A DNA stretch of 64,000 bases from Bacilli bacterium (GCA_900772415.1 CAAHEC010000054.1:1-64000); one strand, 5' to 3'. Numbered from the stretch's first letter, positions 7,909 to 16,792 are shown. Translations and numbers: made by a program. The notes: generated by a model from the sequence alone, not told the origin.

Positions 7909-8067
7909 CTACACCTTTATAAATGGTTTTAACAATTCATAACCAAAAAAATAAGTTATAACACCTAATAAAACAAGCACTATAATTGAAATATATATTC
8001 CCACCATAAACTTATCTTTAGTTTCTTTTTCATCTGAAACATCAATTATATTCATATCATCTTTCAT
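7909..8067 (-). CDS. Small single-span membrane peptide, 52 residues
   Basis: This small frame lies one base after the WG-repeat gene and eight bases before the sortase gene. It begins MKDDMNIIDVSDEKE, has one hydrophobic span (about residues 21-46) and ends with a basic tail (KPFIKV). A GGGAG ribosome site 7 bases upstream of the ATG and the tight spacing on both sides support translation. The acidic N-terminus, with repeated Asp/Glu, resembles that of the neighbouring WG protein. It may be a partner or chaperone in the same envelope unit; this is inference. Confidence 0.7.
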   Translation of the reverse strand: MKDDMNIIDVSDEKETKDKFMVGIYISIIVLVLLGVITYFFGYELLKPFIKV

Positions 8068-8068
8068 A

Positions 8069-9877
8069 TTATTCTCCCTTTCGATTATCTATATATATTA
8101 ATTTACCATTATAATTATAATACTCATTTTTTACAATTATATAATTTTTATAAGCTTTATATGAAACGTTAGACGATGTAACTTCTATTTCATTTAATGA
8201 AGATGTTATTATAAGATCCTTAGATTCAGTTGATGCTAAAAATATTGGATAATTTAAATCAAAGGTAATATTATCATAAAATGATTTATTAACACGCTTC
8301 CCGCTTGAATTATATAATACATATCTATTATCCTTTTTTGCAGCATAAAAGACATTATTTTTATCTTTAAATGAGTTTTTCTTTACTAATGAAGAAGCCA
8401 TCTTAATATCTGTATTATTAAAATCAATAATTACTTTTCCTTCTTTATTTATAACTCCATATCCATCACTGGTTTTTGCAATAGCATCACCGTAAGAATC
8501 AAAACAATTAGCCTCTATAAAATGAGTATCACTAATTAAATTCCCTTCACTATTTAAGTAACCATATAAACCATCACTAAACTTAACAATAGAAATACCA
8601 TTTATAAATGGTTTTTCTATACTAAAATCTTGGTCTATAGACTTATACTCTTCTCCTTCTCTAACCATTTTTATATATGTCTTACCTTTTTTATAGTTAT
8701 AATCTTTATATAAGAAAATATCAGTACCATAATACACATCAGAATCTTTCAAACCCTTCTTTAATTGTTCTTTTGTTTTAACAGAAATATAATCATAACT
8801 ATAATCCTTTTTTAAGGCTTTTATAACACCTGTTTTTATAGATAAAACACTTAAGTCTATATAATCATTTGATTCTAATTTTATTTCATTTTCATAAACA
8901 TATAAAACAGTTCTATTATTTTCTTCATCAGTCTCATAAAAAACATTATTATCTGACGAAATTATATTATTTAAAGTAGGAGATGAAACTACTGTACCAT
9001 CATTTAAATTAATTATTTGGGATGTGCCATTTACCTTAACAGAAGCATACCTTACTGAATCATCATTTACATTTGATGCGTTGACTTCTATTATTTTATC
9101 ATCACCACTAGATAATTTATATTTAAATATTTCTTTACCCGAATTATTAATTACACCAACACTATTTTTATAAGTAAATGTATAACAGTCATCTACATAG
9201 GAAATCATATCATACTTAAATTCTGTTTTTAACTTTAAATCCTTATCCAAAATACCATATTTCAATCCATTCTTAGTAATTTTTGATGCTACTATATTAT
9301 CCTTTGCACGATATATTGAAAAATAAGTGCCCGTTTTAACAGCTTCCTTTCCGCCTTTATCAATTATGAGTGGTAAATTAGAAGAATCTTTAACTATTGC
9401 ATAATCTTTAACAAAATCTTCCCCATAAGAATACTTTGGATTAACTATTTTTTTACCTGTATAATCTATATAACCATATTTATCATTTTCAACAATCCTA
9501 ATTGGTTCATTATCACTTGCATATACCCTCAAATCATTTAATAAATCACCGGTCTTATTAATAAAAAATTCAAATCCCAAAAGCATTACAATAACGGTAT
9601 ATAGCATAGCTTTTTTTACTATTTTTCTTGTTTTAGCACTTTTTATGTTAAAATCTCTAATACTTGGTTTATATTCATCTAATCTTTCTTTTGTATCATT
9701 TAAAACAGTTATAGTATCCTGTTTAGCATTTTCTTCTAATATTTTTTCTTGATCTGTTTTTTCTTTATTATCCGTGTCAGAAAGGTCAATAAAATCAAGC
9801 ATTTCATCTATCTCATTTGAAATGGCTTCATCGGTGTCAAATGAAAGAACTTCAATTTCTTCATCTTGCTTTTTCAT
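8069..9877 (-). CDS. Membrane-anchored WG-repeat protein
   Basis: A 602-residue protein. An acidic cytoplasmic N-terminus of about 85 residues precedes one membrane span (about 88-106), and the rest is predicted outside the cell. The outer part contains at least six WG beta repeats, for example KYGYIDYTGKKIVNPKY, KYGILDKDLKLK, SVGVINNSGKEIF, LYGYLNSEGNLIS and GYGVINKEGKVII. WG repeats form beta structures of unknown ligand specificity. No LPXTG motif is present. The start (ATG with GGAGGG 7 bases upstream) is well supported. The gene heads a likely three-gene operon with the 52-residue peptide and sortase. Confidence 0.85.
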   Translation of the reverse strand: MKKQDEEIEVLSFDTDEAISNEIDEMLDFIDLSDTDNKEKTDQEKILEENAKQDTITVLNDTKERLDEYKPSIRDFNIKSAKTRKIVKKAMLYTVIVMLLGFEFFINKTGDLLNDLRVYASDNEPIRIVENDKYGYIDYTGKKIVNPKYSYGEDFVKDYAIVKDSSNLPLIIDKGGKEAVKTGTYFSIYRAKDNIVASKITKNGLKYGILDKDLKLKTEFKYDMISYVDDCYTFTYKNSVGVINNSGKEIFKYKLSSGDDKIIEVNASNVNDDSVRYASVKVNGTSQIINLNDGTVVSSPTLNNIISSDNNVFYETDEENNRTVLYVYENEIKLESNDYIDLSVLSIKTGVIKALKKDYSYDYISVKTKEQLKKGLKDSDVYYGTDIFLYKDYNYKKGKTYIKMVREGEEYKSIDQDFSIEKPFINGISIVKFSDGLYGYLNSEGNLISDTHFIEANCFDSYGDAIAKTSDGYGVINKEGKVIIDFNNTDIKMASSLVKKNSFKDKNNVFYAAKKDNRYVLYNSSGKRVNKSFYDNITFDLNYPIFLASTESKDLIITSSLNEIEVTSSNVSYKAYKNYIIVKNEYYNYNGKLIYIDNRKGE

Positions 9878-9957
9878 CCATTAACCCTCCTTATAATACC
9901 TAAATTAATTTTATAATAAATATTAATAAAGTGCAAGATAACTTTAAAATAAATGTA

Positions 9958-9987
9958 AAGAAAAAAGAGCTTAAAATTACTCTTTAA
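9958..9987 (-). terminator. Terminator after obg
   Basis: The stem AAAGAG / CTCTTT is followed on the minus strand by TTTTTTCTTT, immediately after the obg stop. Confidence 0.65.
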
Positions 9988-11245
9988 ATTCGAATATTAG
10001 GTCCATTATTTGAACTTTATCTCCATACTTGGCACCAAGTTCTAAAAGCTTTTCATCTATACCCATAGCACGCAGTTTTCTTGCAAAACGAATAGCTCCC
10101 TCATCGGTAAACTTTGTCATACGAAATAATTTTTCAACTTCTTTACCCTTTATTACATAAATATCATTGTCTTTAGTAATTGTAAAAGGCTTTTCTTTTT
10201 TAAACTTATAAAGTACATGAGATTCAAAATTTTCTTCATTAAATAATGGCTCTTCTTTTATTTTATCTAGTTCATCTGCTATTTTAACTAATACATTATC
10301 TACACCTTGATTATTAATAGCACTTATTTCATAAACCGGAATATTATATTTTTCTTTAAATCTTTTAAGATTTAAAGATGCGTTTTCTAAGTCCATTTTA
10401 TTTGCAATTACAATCTGTGGTTTTAAAATTAAATTAGGATCAAAGTCCTTAAGTTCCTTATTTATTATTTCATAATCTTCTAAAGGATCTCTTCCTTCTT
10501 GACCTGACATATCTAAAATATGCGCTATAACGCGGGTTCTTTGTATATGCTTTAAAAACTTATCACCAAGTCCTTCTCCTAATGAGGCACCTTTAATTAA
10601 ACCAGGTAAATCTGCCGCTACAAACACCCTATTATCAATCGTTTTAACAACTCCTAAATTAGGAGTTAAAGTAGTAAAATGATAAGCTGCTATTTTTGGT
10701 TTAGAAGCAGATATTTTAGATAACAGAGTTGATTTACCAACGGATGGCATTCCAACAAAGCCAACATCAGCTAGTAATCTAAGTTCAACTTTTAAAGTTC
10801 TTTCTTCTCCAGGTTCACCATGCTCTGAAAAATTAGGTGCAGGATTAGATGGAGTTGCAAAGGCTGTGTTACCTCGTCCACCTCTTCCACCTTTAGCTAC
10901 TATAACTTCATCATCTTTTCTTGTTAAATCAGCAATTATAAGTCCCGTATCCATATCCTTAACAGTAGTGCCTAAAGGAACTTTTATTACAACGTCAGAA
11001 GCTCCTTTTCCATTTTTATTTTTGCCTTCTCCGTTTGCTCCTTTAGGTGCTTTAATTAACTTTTGGTATCTTAAATCAAGAAGTGTTTTAAGACCTAAAT
11101 CAGTTTTAAATATAATGTTTGCACCACGGCCTCCATTACCGCCAAAAGGTCCTCCATCTGGAATGTATTTTTCCCTTCTAAATGCTGTACAACCATCACC
11201 ACCATTACCAGCTTTTACTTTCAAAATAACTTCATCAACAAACAT
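9977..11245 (-). CDS. obg: Obg-family GTPase
   Basis: Essential GTPase for 50S assembly and stress/sporulation control. The Gly-rich Obg fold occupies residues 1-158, with GGDGC and repeated GGxGGxG. The G domain has G1 GMPSVGKST, G3 DLPGLI and G4 NKMD. A C-terminal OCT domain of about 80 residues follows. At 422 residues it matches the usual three-domain length. The ribosome site GGGTGAT lies before the ATG. In Bacillus, obg ends the rplU-prp-rpmA-spo0B-obg run. Here spo0B is replaced in position by trmB, with a terminator before it. Confidence 0.96.
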   Translation of the reverse strand: MFVDEVILKVKAGNGGDGCTAFRREKYIPDGGPFGGNGGRGANIIFKTDLGLKTLLDLRYQKLIKAPKGANGEGKNKNGKGASDVVIKVPLGTTVKDMDTGLIIADLTRKDDEVIVAKGGRGGRGNTAFATPSNPAPNFSEHGEPGEERTLKVELRLLADVGFVGMPSVGKSTLLSKISASKPKIAAYHFTTLTPNLGVVKTIDNRVFVAADLPGLIKGASLGEGLGDKFLKHIQRTRVIAHILDMSGQEGRDPLEDYEIINKELKDFDPNLILKPQIVIANKMDLENASLNLKRFKEKYNIPVYEISAINNQGVDNVLVKIADELDKIKEEPLFNEENFESHVLYKFKKEKPFTITKDNDIYVIKGKEVEKLFRMTKFTDEGAIRFARKLRAMGIDEKLLELGAKYGDKVQIMDLIFEFKE

Positions 11246-11263
11246 TTAAATCACCCACCATTT

Positions 11264-11902
11264 TTAGTTTTTAAAAGATGCTTCTAAATAATATATTTGA
11301 CGTTTTTCTTTAAAATATTGTTTTTCAAAATCAGTCATTATATTATCTATCTTTCTTTCATCATTATATAAATCCAAACTAACTTTATCAAATATATACC
11401 AATAATCACTTAAACTTTCTAGTGCTGAAGCAAATAAAATCTTATTATCAGTTTTTAATATTATGTGTTTATTCTTTCTAAAAATTCTATCATATAATTT
11501 CAAATAAGATATATTTGTAAATCTTTTATTGGCATCCTGTTTTTTTGGCCATGGTTCTGAAAAAGTTAAATATATAGTATCTATTTCCTTACCAAAAAAA
11601 CTAGTTATATCTGATGCATTAGCACATATCATTTTTAAATTATTTAACTTTTCACCTTTTATATTATTAACTGCTGTTGCAGTTTGAGATTTATCTAATT
11701 CTAAACCTATAAAATTAATATTTGGGTATTTCTTTGCCATACCTATTATAAAACTACCACGTCCCATACCAAGTTCTAGGCATATTGGTTTATTATTCTT
11801 AAAAACTTCACTCCACCTTCCTTTATATGAAGAAGGATTTTTAATAACATAAGAACTATCTTCCAATATTTCGTTTGCGCATTTAACTACGTTATATCTC
11901 AT
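11264..11902 (-). CDS. trmB: tRNA (guanine-N7-)-methyltransferase
   Basis: Methylates G46 of tRNAs with S-adenosylmethionine. The SAM motif is LELGMGRGSFI, with FIGLELDKS after it; the family signature YLTFSEPWPKK and the C-terminal TDFEKQY are present. The inner ATG (MRYNVVKCAN) has GAGGTGAT 5 bases upstream; an in-frame GTG nine bases earlier lies inside that ribosome site and is rejected. Asp is replaced by Ser in the common NFPDPWPK motif (here TFSEPWPKK). Confidence 0.92.
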   Translation of the reverse strand: MRYNVVKCANEILEDSSYVIKNPSSYKGRWSEVFKNNKPICLELGMGRGSFIIGMAKKYPNINFIGLELDKSQTATAVNNIKGEKLNNLKMICANASDITSFFGKEIDTIYLTFSEPWPKKQDANKRFTNISYLKLYDRIFRKNKHIILKTDNKILFASALESLSDYWYIFDKVSLDLYNDERKIDNIMTDFEKQYFKEKRQIYYLEASFKN

Positions 11903-11930
11903 ATAAATCACCTCGCATTAATTTTACCAT

Positions 11931-11964
11931 ATAAAAATAAAAAATTCTACTAACGTAGAATTAT
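11931..11964 (-). terminator. Strong terminator after rpmA
   Basis: The 8-bp stem AATTCTAC (11943-11950) / GTAGAATT (11955-11962) is followed on the minus strand by TTTTTATTTTT. It separates the rplU-prp-rpmA unit from trmB-obg. Confidence 0.8.
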
Positions 11965-12242
11965 TTTTCAGTATAAACACTAACTTGTTTTTTATCTCTA
12001 CCACGGCGTTCAAATTTGACATAACCAGTAATTAAAGCATATAAAGTATGATCTTTTCCCATACCAACATTAACTCCCGGATAAATTTTTGTTCCTCTTT
12101 GACGATATATAATTGAACCCGCAGGTATTAATTCACCATCAGCAGCTTTAGCACCTAATCTTCTACCTTCGCTATCACGTCCATTGTGAGTAGAACCTTG
12201 GGCTTTAACGTGTGCAAATAATTGAATTTGTAACTTTAGCAT
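11961..12242 (-). CDS. rpmA: 50S ribosomal protein bL27
   Basis: Typical bL27 of 93 residues with GRDSEGRRLG and the basic GSIIYRQRGTK motif that approaches the peptidyl-transferase centre. The N-terminus MLKLQIQLFA-H is the Firmicutes extension removed by the Prp protease before assembly. The processing motif LQIQLFA departs slightly from the usual LNLQFFA. The prp gene lies directly upstream. Confidence 0.96.
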   Translation of the reverse strand: MLKLQIQLFAHVKAQGSTHNGRDSEGRRLGAKAADGELIPAGSIIYRQRGTKIYPGVNVGMGKDHTLYALITGYVKFERRGRDKKQVSVYTEK

Positions 12243-12257
12243 TGTAAGGCCTCCATT

Positions 12258-12560
12258 CTATATAAATTTTAAATTATTTTTATAATCATTTTGTAATTCT
12301 TCTAACATGTTAATCATATTTAGAAATACTTCGTTTATGATTTTATCATGCACAAGCACATTAGCATCTATTAAACCATCTTTTTGCTTTATAACAACTG
12401 ATTTTTCATTTAATCTTAAAGCAAGATTAATACTTGATATAACAAGTGTTGACACTGATGCACAAACGATATCATTACCCTTAACGTCATATCCTGAGTG
12501 ACCCGATACCTTGAATTTTGTTACATAATTTCCATCATAATCTATTTTAATCTTAATCAT
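12258..12560 (-). CDS. prp: Ribosomal-processing cysteine protease Prp
   Basis: A 100-residue protein with the catalytic His and Cys of the family in GHSGYD (H21) and DIVCASVS (C33). In Firmicutes, Prp removes the N-terminal extension of bL27. The gene sits between rplU and rpmA exactly as in Bacillus and Staphylococcus, and bL27 here carries the matching extension. Confidence 0.93.
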   Translation of the reverse strand: MIKIKIDYDGNYVTKFKVSGHSGYDVKGNDIVCASVSTLVISSINLALRLNEKSVVIKQKDGLIDANVLVHDKIINEVFLNMINMLEELQNDYKNNLKFI

Positions 12561-12571
12561 ATTATCACCAA

Positions 12572-12871
12572 TTAAGCATTAATTTTTGTAATAGTAAGCT
12601 TAGTATATGGTTGACGATGACCTTGTTTTTTATGAGAACTTTTCTTTGGTAAATATTTAAAAATAACTATCTTTTTTTGTTTACCATGTTTTTCTACTTT
12701 AGCTTCAACTGTTGCACCAGAAATATATGGTGTACCAACTTTACCATCAGCCATAATTACTTTATCAAAAGTATATTTTTTTCCAGCTTCGCAATCTAGC
12801 TTTTCAACATAAATAACGGAACCTTCTTCAACTAGGTATTGTTTACCACCAGTTTCGATAACTGCTTTCAT
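12572..12871 (-). CDS. rplU: 50S ribosomal protein bL21
   Basis: Typical 99-residue bL21 starting MKAVIETGGKQYLVEEG, with the C-terminal KKSSHKKQGHRQPYTKL rRNA-binding segment. It is first in the rplU-prp-rpmA unit and has its own housekeeping promoter inside the end of spoIVFB. A leader of about 95 nt precedes it. The ribosome site is AAGGAGG. Confidence 0.96.
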   Translation of the reverse strand: MKAVIETGGKQYLVEEGSVIYVEKLDCEAGKKYTFDKVIMADGKVGTPYISGATVEAKVEKHGKQKKIVIFKYLPKKSSHKKQGHRQPYTKLTITKINA

Positions 12872-12968
12872 ATTTTTTCCTCCTTACTTTTAGACTCACC
12901 ATTAAGGTACATATTTGTTCAATTAAAACCTTTTTTGAGTGGTTGAAGAACAAGAAGTTCATTCAAAC
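12872..12968 (-). promoter_or_regulatory. Candidate bL21 mRNA leader
   Basis: About 95 transcribed bases precede rplU. Possible stems are GAAC/GTTC and AAGGT/ACCTT. Ribosomal-protein leaders in front of rplU are known in Firmicutes, but I cannot confirm the consensus fold by eye. Confidence 0.4.
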
Positions 12969-12974
12969 GAAATA

Positions 12975-13003
12975 ATTTTATCACACTTATATAAATTAGT
13001 CAA
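12975..13003 (-). promoter_or_regulatory. Sigma-A promoter of rplU
   Basis: TTGACT (12998-13003), 17 bases, TAAAAT (12975-12980). The -35 overlaps the last codons of spoIVFB. Confidence 0.7.
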
Positions 13004-13772
13004 ATTTTTTTGATAACATTTGCTTTTCGGTATAACTTTTTTTACCAATTATAAATAAATGCCTTTTTTGCCTTCTTAATTTCTCTAAATGATATCCATT
13101 AATTAATATAACTTTTTTTGCATGTGATTTATTTATATATCTTTCAATTAAAAAACGATTGAATAAATAAGGTATATCATTAAAATAATTTATAATTTTC
13201 TTTATTAAAAAAATAAATATCATAACATAGCTTACTTCTAACTTAAATCTTAAAAACATGAATAAGAAAATAATAATAAATATTGTTAAAAAGGATATAA
13301 CTCCTGATATTTTTAAAGAATATTTATAAGGCATAAACATATTTAATATAACATTTAATATCCTATAACCATCAAGTGGCACTATAGGTAGTAAATTAAA
13401 AATTAAAATAGAATAACTATACTTTCTAACTAGAAACATAAATGATGAATTTACTAAATTTTTACTATAAAACATATATATTATCAAGTAAAACAATATT
13501 TGAAACAAAAAACCCGATATCGATATTAAAAGCTCTTCTTTAAATGACTTATCTATGTTCTCTTCATAAGTTATAAAGCCTCCTTCAATACCAAAGCTTA
13601 CCCTCTTAATATTCCATTTATAAATAAAAGAAGAAGATATGTGACCCATTTCATGAATTACTATTATTAAAAAAAACGTTAATACCTCTTTAAACAGCCC
13701 AGATATAAACGCTAAAAAAATTAGGATTAATAAATCTTTTTTTATGTAAATTTTATTATAAATATTTTTCAT
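12996..13772 (-). CDS. spoIVFB: SpoIVFB, site-2 protease for pro-sigma-K
   Basis: Multi-span membrane zinc protease of family M50. The zinc site HEMGH is at residues 40-44, and the third-ligand motif NLLPIVPLDG spans 126-135 (D134). In B. subtilis this mother-cell enzyme cleaves the pro-sequence from sigma-K. The gene order spoIVFA-spoIVFB-rplU and the intact sigK at 20522 support the identity. The start overlaps the end of spoIVFA by 17 bases; the upstream TTG start would extend the overlap to 44. A C-terminal tail of about 60 residues, where a CBS domain sits in Bacillus, is short and shows no clear CBS domain. Confidence 0.85.
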   Translation of the reverse strand: MKNIYNKIYIKKDLLILIFLAFISGLFKEVLTFFLIIVIHEMGHISSSFIYKWNIKRVSFGIEGGFITYEENIDKSFKEELLISISGFLFQILFYLIIYMFYSKNLVNSSFMFLVRKYSYSILIFNLLPIVPLDGYRILNVILNMFMPYKYSLKISGVISFLTIFIIIFLFMFLRFKLEVSYVMIFIFLIKKIINYFNDIPYLFNRFLIERYINKSHAKKVILINGYHLEKLRRQKRHLFIIGKKSYTEKQMLSKKFD

Positions 13773-14358
13773 AAGATAAATACTTACCACTTTTTTCAAA
13801 TATTAAATATAACTTTTTATTACAGGTTGCTATATTTTCACCCTTAGTAACATAATCATATAAGTTAACATTTAAATTATCAAGCATTCCATATGTTATA
13901 TTTAAACCATCTTTATCTTGAATAGTTATTAATGTTTTATATTTTTTATTATTTTCTTTTTTAATTACTATTCCGGCCCTAATAGATGTAACCGTATACA
14001 TATCACTTGTATCAAGCATAAATCCATTATCTTCTCTTGTTATATTATTATAGCTAATTTTCTCATTAGACACAGTTTTAGTATTATTTGACAAAACATT
14101 CTTAAATGGAATCAAATCACCCAAATAGCTTTTATAAACATTATAAATTTTAGCAAAAGACAGACTATTATTATAAACTATTTTTTTAAAATAATTTTTG
14201 TTCTTATCACTTCTCGATACATATATAAGTGATGAAATAAAAAGAATTGTAACAATTAATAATTTAATTAAAATTTGAAACAAAAATTTTTTAAGATAAC
14301 TATGTTTATTAGTTTTATCTTTACCTTTATTAATAACAAAATCCTCTTTTGATAGCAT
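13756..14358 (-). CDS. spoIVFA: SpoIVFA-like regulator with degenerate M23 domain
   Basis: A 200-residue protein with a basic cytoplasmic N-terminus, one membrane span (about 30-48) and an outer domain. That domain resembles a degenerate LytM/M23 fold: ITSIRAGIV, ITIQDKDGLNITYGML and VTKGENIATC. SpoIVFA holds SpoIVFB inactive in the outer forespore membrane until the SpoIVB signal arrives. Zinc-ligand residues of active M23 enzymes are not conserved, as expected for SpoIVFA. The identity rests partly on its place directly upstream of spoIVFB. The ribosome site is GGGTGAT. Confidence 0.72.
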   Translation of the reverse strand: MLSKEDFVINKGKDKTNKHSYLKKFLFQILIKLLIVTILFISSLIYVSRSDKNKNYFKKIVYNNSLSFAKIYNVYKSYLGDLIPFKNVLSNNTKTVSNEKISYNNITREDNGFMLDTSDMYTVTSIRAGIVIKKENNKKYKTLITIQDKDGLNITYGMLDNLNVNLYDYVTKGENIATCNKKLYLIFEKSGKYLSYEKYL

Positions 14359-14375
14359 TTATATCACCCAAATAA

Positions 14376-14843
14376 TTATATGTTTTTTTTATTATAACTA
14401 TTACGTTTAATCAAACTTATAATAAAATAAATAGTATAAACTAATAAAAAATATATTATGTTTACTATTCTAATATTGTAAAAATAAGTAAAGGTTATAT
14501 TGTTATAAGGAATTGTAAAAATATATAAAATGAGAATATAAGTTATATTTATAATAATATAGTTTAAAAAAGCATAAAAAATATTTGTTTTACGTTTCAT
14601 ATTACAACCCACAAGCAATAAGAAAGGAAATATAAATGTATTTAAAATAGAATTAAAATAAATACAGTCATATATAATTCCAATTATCAAGAAAATTATG
14701 TATAAATATTTCGTTTCATCTATAAATAAAGATGAAACAGATATTACAATAATTACAAAAAATAAATTCATGTTAACAAACAAGTTAGTTAAAATTCCTT
14801 CTAAAAAACATGATAATAGTGATAGTAAGATCGTTGTAAACAT
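14376..14843 (-). CDS. mreD: Rod-shape protein MreD
   Basis: A 155-residue, very hydrophobic protein with five or six membrane spans and no other domain. The sequence diverges strongly from model MreD proteins, but the size, topology and location directly after mreC (stop and start adjacent with no gap) fit. MreD works with MreC, RodA and a class B PBP in lateral wall synthesis. No mreB is adjacent, unlike Bacillus. Confidence 0.78.
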   Translation of the reverse strand: MFTTILLSLLSCFLEGILTNLFVNMNLFFVIIVISVSSLFIDETKYLYIIFLIIGIIYDCIYFNSILNTFIFPFLLLVGCNMKRKTNIFYAFLNYIIINITYILILYIFTIPYNNITFTYFYNIRIVNIIYFLLVYTIYFIISLIKRNSYNKKNI

Positions 14844-15620
14844 TTAATTTTCTCCAACTATAACAACAAATAATAAATTGTCAAAATTAACATCTGATTT
14901 AACCCAGATTGTTTTGTTAAGACCATAATTACTTACCTTTTGTTTTACAACAGATCCAATTAATAATCCTCTATATGAATCTTTTTCATATCCGGATAAA
15001 ACAACTTTATCACCTATTTTTATATCATTATTATCAATTACGTCCTTAACTATAAATAGTTTTTCATTTTTATCATATTCCTTTAAAATGCCCGAAATAT
15101 TTTTATTTTCGGTAACTATTTGAACAGATCTTAAGTTTGTAGGTGAAACGTTTGTTATTAGATTAACCTCACATGTATTTTTATGTACTTTATCTACAAA
15201 ACCTATTAAGCCGTTTTTATTTATAACGGCATCTTTTAACGATGGCTTATAATCATTTGTTGTTATTTCTATTTTGTTAAACCAATCTTTTATTTTATGA
15301 TTAGTAACATAAGATACATGATAGCTTTCTTTTTCCCTTTTCAAATTAAGCATATTTCTTAACTCATCATTCTCCTTTTTTAAATAATCCATCTTTTCAT
15401 TTAGCATATCTTTATATAAGTTCTTTGTATTATAAGAATTGGATATTATATAAGAATTTATTTTATTATAAGATGTTTTTAAAACTTTTTCTAAAAAAGA
15501 GTAATCTCTTTCTATTAAAAAAAGAGATGATGATAAAAATAATAGAAAAAGTAATATAACAATAAAAATAATTATGTTTTTTTGATATTTTGTTTTTTTA
15601 TAATTAATATGTTTTTTCAT
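14844..15620 (-). CDS. mreC: Rod-shape protein MreC
   Basis: One N-terminal membrane span (about 14-33), a coiled-coil stretch (about 60-95, with NEKMDYLKKENDELRNML) and the MreC beta domain. The beta domain includes INKNGLIGFVDKV, TSPTNLRS and GDKVVLSGY. It is the periplasm-facing scaffold of the elongation machine, recruiting class B PBP and RodA. It lies between radC and mreD as in Bacillus. Confidence 0.9.
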   Translation of the reverse strand: MKKHINYKKTKYQKNIIIFIVILLFLLFLSSSLFLIERDYSFLEKVLKTSYNKINSYIISNSYNTKNLYKDMLNEKMDYLKKENDELRNMLNLKREKESYHVSYVTNHKIKDWFNKIEITTNDYKPSLKDAVINKNGLIGFVDKVHKNTCEVNLITNVSPTNLRSVQIVTENKNISGILKEYDKNEKLFIVKDVIDNNDIKIGDKVVLSGYEKDSYRGLLIGSVVKQKVSNYGLNKTIWVKSDVNFDNLLFVVIVGEN

Positions 15621-15622
15621 TT

Positions 15623-16318
15623 TTACCTTCCTATCAAATCATTTTCATAAAAACTATAATAATTTAATGAACCAATTATTATATGGTCTATAACGGGAAT
15701 ACCTTGTAATTTTCCAATTTCAACTAAAGAATTTGTTATATTTATATCATCATTTGATGGTATTACATTACCTGATGGATGATTATGAACGCAAATAATA
15801 TAAGCTGCAGATGATAAATAAGCCCATTTAAATATTTCCCTAGGATGAACTAAGCTTTTATTTAAAGTTCCCTTAAATAGAAGCTTTTTATCTATTAATT
15901 TTTTACTTTGATCTAAATACAAACAAAAAAAATATTCTTGATTAAGTCCTAATAATTCAGATTTAAAATATTTAAAAATTTTATTTGCACTATTAAATTT
16001 TAAATTTCGATCTAAAACGGTTTCGTCGTATACTCTTCTACCTAGCTCTATCGCTGCAACAAATTCTATCGCTTTAACCGCACCAATACCATTTATTTTA
16101 ATTAAGTTATTTAAAGATAATTTTTTTAAATCAGAAACATTTTTTACCATTTTAAGTATTTGAGAAGCTAAATACTTAGAAGAATAATCTTTGGTACCTG
16201 TTTTCATAATAATTGCTATTAAATCTTCGGTAGATAAACTTTTAGCACCATATTTAACTAATCTTTCTCTAGGTCTTTCACTTGTTGGAATTTGTTTTAT
16301 TAAAGGAGAATTATTCAT
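15623..16318 (-). CDS. radC: RadC-family JAB/MPN domain protein
   Basis: A helix-hairpin-helix-like N-terminal part (INGIGAVKAIEFVAA) and a JAB/MPN metalloprotease-like domain with the zinc motif HNHPSGNVIPSNDD. RadC was once linked to DNA repair, but the function remains uncertain; the radC-mreBCD association is widespread. The start overlaps the preceding gene by 8 bases, suggesting coupling. The length of 231 is normal. Confidence 0.92.
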   Translation of the reverse strand: MNNSPLIKQIPTSERPRERLVKYGAKSLSTEDLIAIIMKTGTKDYSSKYLASQILKMVKNVSDLKKLSLNNLIKINGIGAVKAIEFVAAIELGRRVYDETVLDRNLKFNSANKIFKYFKSELLGLNQEYFFCLYLDQSKKLIDKKLLFKGTLNKSLVHPREIFKWAYLSSAAYIICVHNHPSGNVIPSNDDINITNSLVEIGKLQGIPVIDHIIIGSLNYYSFYENDLIGR

Positions 16319-16769
16319 TATCTACCACCAAATTCATATAACATGATAAAATTTGATTTTCTATTATTAAAAGAGATTTGTAATCATCAGTTGCCTTCAA
16401 TAATTTTTCATACTCATTTAAATTTTCTATAAATTCTTCATTTTCAATATTAACCTTCGAAACGGTTAAATTTAAATTCTTATCCTTATAAACTTTTTTT
16501 ATTTTATTGATACTATCACGAGTTGTGGCTAATGCAACATATGCACTTACATCATCTTTACTTTCAATATAAATATATCTATCCACATGAGTTACATCAT
16601 CTTGCATCTCATCTAAATTAGCATACTTACCATATCTTAGAGCATAAACATTTGTATTGTTACTAATAACGTTTATAGAATCTACCTTTTTATACCTATC
16701 AAACGTCGTTTTTCCCAAAAAAGCACCAGATACAAGAGCCACAAATATCCATATAAAAGTTTTTTTCAC
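16311..16769 (-). CDS. Membrane-anchored SPOR-like protein, possible SpoIIB
   Basis: One N-terminal membrane span (about residues 4-20) followed by an outer domain of about 130 residues. The pattern VYALRYGKYANLDEM followed by YIYIESKDDVSAYVALATT and a helix resembles a SPOR (septal peptidoglycan) domain. In Bacillus, spoIIB, which has a SPOR domain, is encoded two genes before radC-mre. Here this gene is directly upstream of radC and overlaps it, so a SpoIIB-type role in engulfment is plausible. The start is GTG with GGGTGAT just upstream. A Spo0A-box-like heptamer lies about 45 bases before the start. Confidence 0.5.
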   Translation of the reverse strand: MKKTFIWIFVALVSGAFLGKTTFDRYKKVDSINVISNNTNVYALRYGKYANLDEMQDDVTHVDRYIYIESKDDVSAYVALATTRDSINKIKKVYKDKNLNLTVSKVNIENEEFIENLNEYEKLLKATDDYKSLLIIENQILSCYMNLVVDNE

Positions 16770-16792
16770 ATATATCACCCAAATACATAATA

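Noticed and set aside
8069..9877. WG-repeat protein as the sortase substrate
   Set aside because: It has no C-terminal sorting motif or membrane tail; it is anchored at its N-terminus.
10866..11249. Plus-strand Pro-rich open frame
   Set aside because: It is the complement of the glycine-rich Obg domain.
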